Source: Hippasteria phrygiana (taxonomy: Eukaryota; Echinodermata; Asteroidea; Valvatida; Goniasteridae). Taken from it: a stretch of 64,000 bases of DNA. The translations under genes and the position numbers were made by a program. Below are positions 13,101 to 25,100 of the stretch, piece by piece (the first letter of the stretch is position 1; the number at the start of each line of letters is the position of its first letter). Location: NCBI GenBank assembly GCA_037893225.1, contig JAZGUH010000375.1, positions 186,001 through 250,000 of the forward strand, written 5' to 3'. The notes under the pieces were generated by a model. It was not told the origin of the DNA, did no database searches, and was given only the letters and a program-made list of their open reading frames with translations.

Positions 13101-16100
13101 TACTTAGTGGTACTCGAGTTCAGGGTATCTGCATGTTTCGGAACGTCAAATTTAAGACTTCTTAAGACCCTTTTAATGCTGCCTTAACCGAAATTTAAGA
13201 CCAAAAATACGCGGACCGACACTAGGTGTATGGGTGGAATTTGGATCTCGGGATTGGAATGCTCGGTAAATACAATGTGTCTGCCACATGCGATCAGCTT
13301 TCCGGAAAAAAAATTGCTATGGGTTCCAATAGCTGATTTTTTTATACAGGCTCTGTGATCGTTATTTACGAGCTGATAAAAAAATCATTACTCGCTTTGG
13401 CCATTCTTTTTAAGACCTTGGAAAACTCAATTTAATACTTTGTAATGCTTTTTAAGGCCTTAAATTGGGAAAAGTCAATTTCAGACTTTTTAAGACTTTT
13501 TAAAGACCTGCAGATACCCTGGAGTTGTACTCGATTACGAGTACGAGTATGAGTACGAGTACTCCAACACTGGGTTAGACGCTAAACAAAAGCTACAGTA
13601 CCTGTGAGGAAAACTGCCACTTGAAAACCAATGTATTTCAAACTGCCAACCTGCCAAACAAGTAGTAAGGATAATATCATTGGTTAATTGTGCGCAAAAC
13701 AAAACAAAACAAATTCCCTTTTATCAGACAAATGCAATAGCCCATCCCTTGTGAAAAAGTACCATGGTGTTAACGTAGTAATACCGGATACATGGTAAAA
13801 CCATGGTAAAACCATGGTAAAACCATGGTAAAACCATGGTAAAACCATGGTAAAACCATGGTAAAACCATGGTAAAACCATGGTAAAACCATGGTAAAAC
13901 CATGGTAAAACCATGGTAAAACCATGGTAAAACCATGGCCATGGTACTACCATGGCATTACCTTGGTACTGTTACCATGATATTACTGTAGTTACCATGG
14001 TCATATGGTGGTTACCATGATAAATCCACGATAATACCGGGCCAATTTACCATGGATTTTGCACCATTGACCATGGTTTAACGATGGTACTTTTTCATAA
14101 GGGATATTTTAAGAGAATGAGCGAACAGAGGGGAGGGGATACAAACAGCAGTGTTTACTTTAGTGTGAAAAAGATAATTTTTTCAAAGTGAACAAAGAAA
14201 ACTAGCAGGAGCGGGATTTGAACCTGCGACCTCCGGAACACCGCACCGGCGCCCCACCAACTGAGCCACCCTGCCCCACGTTGGCGGTCTCCCGAATCAC
14301 CAGCACCTTTGCTCGGTGGGCGCTGACAATTTGGGAGACCGCCAACGTGGGGCAGCGTGGCTCAATTGGTGGGGCGCCTGTGCAGTGTTCCGGAGGTCGC
14401 AGGTTTGAATCCCACTCCTGCCAGTTTTCTTTGTTCACTTTGAAAATGTATTCAAACTTACCTAGTCAGTTTCCCTTGTGGTTTGTTTGATAAAAGATAA
14501 TTTTTAATAATTAAAACTACATAAAAAAACTGACTTCAACAACAGTGAATTCACTTTTATAGAGTGGGGTTTTACATTCTCCCTTGGTGTTCATTTGTCC
14601 TAAAATATAGTCTATTAGCAGCAAGTGTTAATTAAAGAGACACAAGACATATTTTGCTATAGGGTCCAAAACTGTGACATCTTTTTGGTGTGAACTGTTC
14701 CACCTGACCTGTGTAATTTCCCATCAAGTATCATTAAAATTAACTTCACACTACGTTTTACTTGTTTGGCAGGTACACTTGCTTACTCTTGGAGGTAGAA
14801 GCACTGATCTCTATACACTTGATTGGCTGCGCGGCCATATTGCTATATTCAACACAATGGCCGTTTTCCAAGCCCCTGGCTTCAGCTCCGTCTCCGAATT
14901 CAGCCCATTGCCAAACTGCATCCATGCATGCAGTTTGTGAATGGGCTGAAGTTGGAGACGGAGTTAATTAAAGCCTGGAGCTTGGAAAACGGCCATTGTT
15001 TTGAATATAGCAAGATGGCCGCGCGGTGGCTTCAATTCACGCATAGACAATCACTGCTGCGCTACCAATCCAGTGTATAGAGATCAGTGGGTAGAAGGCA
15101 TTAAAGAATGTGTCCTGAATTGCAAAGTCTTGTACATGTCACTATGTAACAGGGACACCAAAAATGTCACACTTGGCATGACCACTGATCTCTATGTACA
15201 CTGGATAGCACATCGGCTGTTCAAGTTGAAGCCACTGACTGCCATGTTAACACTCCCACACTATGAACATCTAACAAAAGAAAACACACGCAGTCCTTTG
15301 TTACAAACAAAGGACTGCGTAGGTTTTCTTTTGTTAGATGTTCATAGTGCCAATGCAATGGGTTTTTCAACCTTGTTCCCAGGGTCTACCTTCACCCTTG
15401 TTCTCCTTACATAGAGATCAGCAGTAACATGGGAGTGTTAATATGACTGCTACTGCATGGCTTCAGTTACACGTACTGCACGCAACGGTCATTGAGCTAT
15501 CCAGTTTATATAGAGATCGGTGGGCATGATCCATGTACACCACACAGCAGTTTCATTTGCAGGCCTAATCTAATTTTGGTCAGGGCCCAATTTTGTGGAA
15601 TCCATGAATCAGATTCTGTGCTAACAACCTGCAACAAACCGAGCTACAAAGAAATTCTGGGCTAACCTGTGAGCACAGAATCCTTAGTTACGGGATGTTT
15701 GCATGCGCACATACCAGTGTTGTAGTCAGAGACCATCACAAGATCACAAAAGACCCTGCAAGACCCTGCAAGACCAGCGCAAGACCAGCACAAGACCAGC
15801 ACAAGACCAGCACAAGACCAGCACAAGACCAGCACAAGACCAGCACAAGACCAGCACAAGACCAGCACAAGACCAGCACAAGACCAGCACAAGACCAGCA
15901 CAAGACCAGCACAAGACCAGCACAAGACCAGCACAAGACCAGCACAAGACCAGCACAAGACCAGCACAAGACCAGCACAAGACCAGCACAAGACCAGCAC
16001 AAGACCAGCAGTCTTAATCCAAGTCTTAAGCTATTCAAATGAACTGTAACAAAAGCATTCTTTTGTCATGGTTTATGCTTGTTACTTGTGCCTGTTACAA

Positions 16101-19100
16101 GCTGGTCTTGTGAATGGTCTTGTGCCTGGTCTTGAAATGGTCTCGACTACAACACTGGAACATACCAACATTTCTTGCTAACCCATAAATATGCTAACCA
16201 TTAGTGCAGAATTTGTTGCTTTAATTGCTAACCATTAACCAGTTCGCGCCGGGATTATTCTTGCCGAAAATTTTCAAAAAAAGGAAAAATATAGCAGCCA
16301 ACTTCTGATATACAGCCAAACGCCACAAATACTGATCTGCAAGTCATTTCAACAGTATTTGTACAATATTTCTTGCAGAAACCTCATATATTTCAATACT
16401 CCGGGTGCGCCCACCGGAGCGTAAATTGTAGAACAACAGGCCGTGCACAGCGTCCAAGTTTAAGTTCAACACATGGTCCGCCTCCACAGACTTCTCGGAC
16501 TTTGTGTGTGTACAAAACAAATGAGGGATTAGCGTGTTGAGACGTTTTAACCCGTTAGCCGTGCCCGTGTATAGAAATAGCTAGATCGTGTTAACACGTC
16601 CTCCGACGCGAACTGGTTAAGACTGTGCCAAATATTCAAATATTTGAGTTTGAATATTCGAAGGTGAAATGCAAAGGAATATAAGAAGGGAAAAAGTTCA
16701 AATTTTTATAACGAAATTGCATTAGTGACTTTGTGACTGGTTCCTGTCCAAATAATTGTATGACAGCAGGCTATCTATCTGTGTTACAAACACGTAATGA
16801 TGAATGTACCTGTTCCTACTTTTGTCGGGAAAATAAAATTTCCTCCCCAGGGTAAAAAAAAACATTTCTGCATTTTTGCACGTACGTGTGCTAAACCTTT
16901 ACTAAATCAGTCCTTGGCACTGGCGAGTCACAAAAGTGAGAATCCGTTACAATGATGATCTGAGCAGTTTCGTGCGATAATTAGACTGCCTCTGTATATA
17001 CTTTGTTTGACAAAAAATCGGCCGTCCAGACACCTGATTATTCAAATATTCGATCAAATGGAAGGTTGAATATTCAAATATTCAATTATTCGATTTGAAT
17101 CAGCCCTACCAACCATTAACCTTAACTACCCCAAGCCTTACCAACTCCAACAGCAGATTGTGTTGAATTTTGATGGGTTCAGGACTGTCGCGCCTTGGCA
17201 CCATTAATACATGGAGCTATGATGCCCCAATCTGTCCAAGTCCAAAGAATGAAGGTATACTGCACAGTGTTTTCGACAGGATTTTGACAGGTTGGGGACA
17301 CTTCCTAGTAAAAATGCCTAGGGAATTAGGGTTAATTATCCCATGAAACTGAACCCTGGTCATCTTTTCTGCGCTTTGTGTGTTCAACAGCTTATTAAAA
17401 CTGGCCCTAGATTTTTTTGGTAAGAAATTTGACTATGGTTTGCCATAATGTCATGACCTACCAGCCAAGTGTAAAGGGCATAAGGCATTTTCACACTATG
17501 TACGTTCGACCCATGTCAAAATCTACATGGGTCCAACCCGTGTAGACTTTTTAAAAATTTGAACACGGGTCAATTACGCTACCTTTTTACACTACTCAAC
17601 GCGGTTACACAGGTCGAACTTAACCCAGAGGTGTTTTCAACACAAGTCAAACTTCTCTACACGGGTCGAGAGCTCTCAACCCACCTCCCGAGCAGGGTTA
17701 GTTTCAACCTGGGTTGAGTGCTCTACACGGGTCAGTGCCGTGTTGAACATTTTGTAGTGTGAAAAGTCAACACGTGTCGGACCCGGGTACAACACGGCAG
17801 TGTTGTAGTCGAGACCATTTCAAGACCGGACACAAGACCATGCACAAGACCAGGGGCCAATTTCATAGAGCTGCTTAAGCACAAAATTTGCTTAAGCGCA
17901 AACAAACTTTGCTTAATAAAATCAGGTTACCGGCCAAAACTCCATGTGATGTATGTTGCTTGTTACTGGTATTTAGCTGTTGTTTACTTAGCATAACAAT
18001 CACACAGAGTTTTGGCCGGAAACCATATTTTACTAAGCAGGTTTTTTTTGTGCTTAAGCAAATTTTGTGCTTAAGCAGCTCTATGAAATTGGCCCCAGGC
18101 ACAAGACCAGCTTGTAACAGGCACAAGTAACAGGCATAAACCATGACAAAGGAATGCTTTTGTTACAGTTCATTTGAATAGCTTAAGACTTGGATTAAGA
18201 CTGCTGGTCTTGTGCTGGTCTTGTGCTGGTCTTGTGCTGGTCTTGTGCTGGTCTTGTGCTGGTCTTGTGCTGGTCTTGTGCTGGTCTTGTGCTGGTCTTG
18301 CAGGGTCTTGTGTGGTCTTGTGTGGTCTTGTGATGGTCTTGACTACAACACTGCAACACGGAGATTTTTTGTAGTGAGAAAAGGCCTATAGTTGGGAAAA
18401 ATTGGCAATGAGAAGATGACCACTTTGTTTGTTTATCATTCTTACGTACAATAGAATTCGTTGATTTGAGTTTCACATCTTTCACCAACTGGCTGGTTCC
18501 TGACCACATTTTCAGCAACTGCTTCCTTGAAAATCAAAATGTAAACATTCGACATGGGTTGGTTTCAATGTACAAATGGGTCATTCCATAAATTTGGGGT
18601 CCTGAAAAGTGTGACTTTTTGGGTGTCCCCGTTACACCTGACCTGTGTAATTTCCCTGAACCATTAACCCGTGAAGTCCCCATGGTTCTCCCCTGAACCA
18701 TATTTCTCACTTAGCGACAGTAGAGAAAAATGAGTTGCCCGAAATTGGTTCTCCCTTGACTCAAATCAACATTTCAGGTACGGATCCAGGATTTTTTAAG
18801 CGGGGGGGAAGGGATGTTGCGAGGGGTGACGAATATAGGTGGTTGCGGTCAGTTACCACTCCCCTCAGTCTTTTTGTCAAGATTTGACAGAGGGGGAATG
18901 CCCTCGTGGCCGCCCTCCCTGGATCCATGCCTGCATATGTTATCTAAACTGCTAATGAAACCGCAGTATTATTGGTATAACACAAGAACAAAATTTACGT
19001 CTTGCATTTTTGGCTGTCAATTTATTGGCTGTTTCGAAAGTTTTTCGAAACAGCCCTTGTTTTCGTTAAGATTTTTTTTTTTTTTTTTTTTCTTTTTTGG

Positions 19101-22042
19101 CTTTTCCGACACTCCGTCGGAAAAGGCCTTGTTTTTGTTCTGATTTTTTTTTTTTTTCTTCTTCTTCTTCTTCTTCTTCTTCTTCTTCTTTTAGTTCTGA
19201 CCAAAATCCCATAGACTTTGTACACGAATTTTCTGCGCGGCACTTTAGGTCTTAAAAAACTTCAGATCTTAACCAAACTTACCTCAAACATAGACCCTAA
19301 GCTGAAATAGTATGTCGAAGAGTGACGTCATGATGACGTCATCACGTGTCACGTGACGTCATCTTAAAGGTGCGTTTTTCAAGGGCCCATATCTAGAGAA
19401 CGGTAGGTCCGATTTCCTTCAAACCTGATATGTTGGTAGGCTAGCTCGTGTTATACATGAAATTTGAGGTGACGTCAAGATGACGTCATCATACGATTTT
19501 ATAGTAATTTTTAAGTTTTTGAAATTCAAAGTTTCTTAAAGCCATATCTCATCAACCGAACATGCTAAATTCAAAATTCTTTTTGTAATAGCTTTGTTAG
19601 CTCCTATATTCTTTCACATACATTTGAAAAATGTGTGACGTCATCATGACGTCATCAAAAATGTGCATTTCTGAAACACACATAAGGGTACGTCCGATCG
19701 TCATAAAAATTAGTGGGTAGGTAGATAGTGCTACTAGCATGTAAAATCCGAGGTGACGTCATGATGACGTCATCGGCTGATTTTCTGTGAATTTTTTAGT
19801 TCTATCCCAAATCCCATAGACTTTGTACACGAATTTTGTAAGTGGCACTTTGGTCACTAAACAACCTCGGATCTTAATCAGACTTAACACAAACATAGAC
19901 CCTCAGCTGAAAATGTAAGCCGAAACGTGACGTCATGATGACGTCATCACGTGTCATGTGACGTCATCTTAAATGTGCATTTTTCTAGGGCCTATATCTA
20001 GAGAACGGTAGGTCCGATTGCCTTCAAACCTGGTATGTTGGTATGGTAGCTCGTGTTATAGATGAAAATTAAGGTGACGTCATGATGACGTCATCATACG
20101 ATTTTACAGTAATATTAAAGTTTTTCAACTTCAAAGTTTCTTAAAGCCATATCTCACCAACAGAACATGCTAAATTCAAAATTCTTTTTGTAATAGCTTT
20201 GTTAGCTCCTATATTCTTTCACATACATTTGAAAAATGTGTGACGTCATCATGACGTCATCAAAAATGTGCATTTCTGAAACACACATAAGGGTACGTCC
20301 GATCGTCATAAAAATTGGTGGGTAGGTAGATAGTGCCACTAGCATGCAAAATCCGAAGTGACGTCATGATGACGTCATCGGCTGATTTTTTATGAATTTG
20401 TAAATGTTTCAAATTTCATTGTACTCTTAAAATTTTGCACTTCTTCAAATGCCATGAACTTCAAACTTGGCATATGCATTGACTATCTACTCGAGATGGG
20501 TGCCGAATCATGACGTCATGATGACGTCATCACATGTCACGTGACGTCATCTTAAATTTGCATTTTTGAAGGCCCTATATCTATTTTTTTTCTGCTTCTT
20601 ATTTTAGTTCTATCCCAAATCCCATAGACTTTGTGCATAGATTTTCTGATCGGCACTTTTGTCATCAAACAACATCGAATCTTAGTCAGAGTTAGCATAG
20701 GTATAGACCCTGATGCAAAGTCGTGCCGCGAAGAGTGACGTCATAATGACGTCTTCGTGTGGCATGTAACATGAACTTAAAGGTCAAGTTTGGAGTACGA
20801 AATGTTAATCATAAAATAATCTCAGATCTTAAACTTAGCAAAGACATAGACCTTCTGATACTTTATGTTAAATAAAAAAGAAAAAAAGGAAAAGCCATGC
20901 GTATGTTTACAACAGACGCACATTTTTTGGCGTTTCCGCTACAGCAGGAAAGCCTTTGTTTTTGTTCTGTTCGCGCGATTGTGTAGTTTAGTACACTTTC
21001 GCCCAGGCATGAACACAATCTACTTGAAAATTGTTCGTTTTGCCACATTCAGAACAAAGGGCCACGTCGAAGAACATCTGCAGGGTTTTTTTGGAGTGAA
21101 ATCGTTAGCTAAGAGGTAACAAAATACGTGATTGCGCAATACCCAGCTTTACACGGATATATAGCTGGTGGGAGAGTAGTTGACCGAGCCAAAACGTGAC
21201 ACAACGTAAGAAAATCGTATTTTCCGCCTTAAAAAACCTTTCCAAATCACAAAAGCACGTGTCATTGGGATTCAGAGAAGTCTACTTTAGTAACAAAAAA
21301 AGGCTTTTGGAATAATCAAATACTCCAGAAGCTAACATGAACACAATTAATACAGAAATCCTAAACTACACAATACCCACTATTTTGGTTTCTTCTTAAA
21401 CACGAATTTTGTCTGCGGCACTTTGGTCACTAAACAACATCAGATCTTAAGCAAACTTAACCCAAACATAGACCCTAATCTGAAATTGTGTGCCGAAGAG
21501 TGATGTCACGATGACGTCATTATGTGTTACGTGATGTCATCTTAAAGGCTCATTTTTCAAGGGCCCATATCAAGAGAACCGTAAGTCCAATTGCATTCAA
21601 ACCTGGTATGTTGCTAAACAAGTACATGTTATAAATCAAAATTGAGGTGACGTCATAATGACGTCATCATCTGTTTTTTATGGTAATTTCAAAATTTTAA
21701 CGTTAAAGATTCTTAAAACCATATCTCATCAACAGAACATGTTCAATTCAAAATTCCTTTTGTAATAGCTTTGTTAGCTCGTACATTCTTTTATATAAAT
21801 GCGAAAAATTACTGAAGTCATAATGACGTCATTAAAGGCATGATTTCTTGAAAGACATAAGGATAGACCATGTCTAATCGTCACGAAACTTGCTGGTTAG
21901 GTAGATTTGTCACTAGTTTACAAAATTTGAAGTGACATCATAAAAACATATGGAAAAGCCCTATGTTCTTAAAAACATAGACCTCTAGTTTTTTTTGGCT
22001 GTTTCGAAAGTTTTTCGAAACAGCCCTTGTTTTCGTTAAGAT

Positions 22043-22074
<32 letters not shown>

Positions 22075-22137
22075 TTTGGCTTTTCCGACAATCCGTCGGA
22101 AAAGGCTTTGTTTTTGTTCTGATTTTTTTTTTTTTAT

Positions 22138-22171
<34 letters not shown>

Positions 22172-25100
22172 AGTTCTATCCCAAATCCCATAGACTTTGT
22201 ACACGAATTTTATAGGTGGCACTTTGGTCACTAAACAATCTCAGATCTTAATCAAACTTAACACAAACAAAGACCCTAACCTGAAATTGTATGCCGAAGA
22301 GTGACGTCATGATGACGTCATCACGTGATTTTTTATGATTTTTTGAATTTTGAAAATCGTAACATTCTTTTCAATATATCTAGCGAACAAAACAAGATAT
22401 TTTCAAAATTATTTTTGTTATAGCTTTGGTATGTCTCAAAGATATGCCCTAAAAAGCGAAAATTGTGTGACGTCATGATGACGTCATCAAAAATTAGTTT
22501 TTTTTTTAACGCATGTAAGTGTCAATTCGATTACAAAAATGTATACATTGAATTTTTCAGTACCTAATTCCAAAATTTCATGATCGTGGCTCACTCAAGT
22601 AAGAAATAACAGCCATTTCAAAATTTAGACCAAATTCAATATAACACAAAGGAATTCTGGGAAGGGCAGATAACCATGGGTATTATGTGCTTGCTGTTTA
22701 TAAAAGGGGTTGATTTCTAGTCTTTTTTCAAGTCGCTGAATTTTTGAAGTTTTAAAATCGTAACATTCTTTTCAATATATCTAGCGAACAAAACAAGATA
22801 TTTTCAAAATTCTTTTTGTTACAGCTTTGGTATGTGTCAAAGATATGCCCTAAAAAGCGAAAATTGTGTGACGTCATGATGACGTCATCCAAACATTTTT
22901 TTTTTTTAAACGAATGTAAGTGTCAATTCGATTACAAAAATGTATACATTGAATTTTTCAGTACCTAATTCCAAAATTTCATGATCGTGGCTAACCCAAG
23001 TAAGAAATAGGAGCCATTTCAAAATTTAGACCAAATTCAATATAACACAAAGGAATTCTGGGAAGGACAGATAACCATGGCTTAAAAGTGCATGCTGTTT
23101 ATAAAAAGAATTGATTTGTAGTCTTTTTTCAAGTCGCTGAATTTCTAAATTGTTTAAATCGTAACATTCTTTTCAATATATCTAGCGAACAAAACAAGAT
23201 ATTTTCAAAATTCTTTTTGTTATAGCTTTCGTATGTTTCAAAGATATGCCCTAAAAAGCGAAAATTGTGTGACGTCATGATGACGTAATAAAATAAATCT
23301 GTTTTCAAGTCGTTAGAATAGTGCCCATAGCATTGTAAACGTTTTCTTTCTTACCGGCCACTTTAGCTACTTTTAAACTTGGCAGACACTTACCCCAACT
23401 GCTCACAATGTGTGCCGACCTTTTACGTCATGATGACGTCATCACATGTCACGTGACGTCATCTTAAAGATGATTTTTCAAGGGCCCATATCTAGAGAGC
23501 CGTAGGTCCGATTGCCTTTAAACCCGGTATGTTAGTAGACCACCACGTGTTATAGATGACAATTTACGTGACGTCATGATGACGTCATCATACGATTTTA
23601 TAGTAATTTTAAAGTTTTTGAACATTAAAGTTTCTTAAAGCCATATCTCATGAACAGAACATGCTAAATCAAAAATTCTTTTTGGAATAGCTTTGTTAGC
23701 TCCTATATTCTTTCACATAAATGGGAAAATGTGTGACGTCATCATGACGTCATCAAAAGTGTTCTTTTTTGAAACACATATAAGGGTACGTTCGATCGTC
23801 ATAAAAATTGCTGGGTAGGTAGATAATGCTACTAGCATGTAAAATCCAAAGTGACGTCATGATGACGTCATCGGCTGATTTTCTATGAAATGTTTAGTTC
23901 TATCCCAAATCCCATAGACTTTGTAGACGAATTTTGTAAGTGGCACTTTAGTCACTAAACAACCTCAGATCTTAATCAGGCTTAACACAAACAAAGACCC
24001 TAAGCTGAAAATGTATGCCGAAACGTGACGTCATGATGACGTCATCACGTGTCACGTGACGTCATCCTAAACGTGCATTTTTCAAGGGCCCATATCTAGA
24101 GAACCGTATGTCCGATTGCCTTTAAACCTGGTATGTTGGTGGGCCACCACGTGTTATAGATGAACATTGAGGTGACGTCATGATGACGTCACATACGATT
24201 TTATAGTAATTTTAAAGTTTTTGAACCGTAAAAGTTTCTTAAAGCCATATCTCATCAACAGAACATCCTAAATTCAAAATTCTTTTTGGAATAGCTTTGT
24301 TAGCTCCTATATTCTTTCACGTAAATGTGAAAATGTGTGACGTCATCATGACGTCATCAAAATGTGTTTTTTTAATAACATATATAAGAATAGGTCTGAG
24401 TATCATAAAAATTTGTGGGAAGGTAGATAGTGCCAGTAGAATGTAACATCCGAAGTGAAGTCATGATGACGTCATCGGCTAATTGTCTATGAATGTTTTA
24501 GTTCTATCCAAAATCCCATAGACTTTGTACACGAATTTTGTACAAGCCACTTTACTCACTATAAACATCAGATCTTAATCAAACTTAACACAAACATAGA
24601 ACGTAAGCTGAAGTTTTAGGGTGGAAAACAAAAAATGAGGAAAAGCCTTGTGTTCTGTTTCAAACAGACACAAACCTCTAGTTTTTTTTCTTTTTCAGAC
24701 TTTTTGCCCATAGCATTTGTACACGTTTTCTTTCTGCCAGGCACTTTGGCTACTTTTATGCAGCCGATTGCCTTTAAATTTAACAGACACTTAGACCAAC
24801 TGCTCAGGATGCATGCCGAACTTTTACGTCATGATGACGTCATCACGTAATTTTTTATGAATTTTTGAATTTTGAAAATCGTAACATTCATTAAATTATA
24901 TCTAGCGAACCAAATAAGATATTTTCAAAATTCTTTTTCTTATGGCTTTGGTATGTCTCAAAGATATGCCCTAAATTGCGAAAATTGTGTGACGTCATGA
25001 TGACGTCATCAAAAATGTGTTTTTTTGTTAACGCATGTAAGGGTCAATCCGATTACAAAAATGTATATATTGAATTTTCCTGTACCCAATTCCAAAATTT

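Noticed and set aside
13684..13953. Open frames with YHGFTMVLPWF repeats
   Set aside because: They are a translation of the CCATGGTAAAA minisatellite.
15662..16042. Open frames with KTSTRPAQDQ and LVLCWSCAG repeats
   Set aside because: They come from the 11-bp minisatellite within a MITE; every frame is open and none has flanking coding context.
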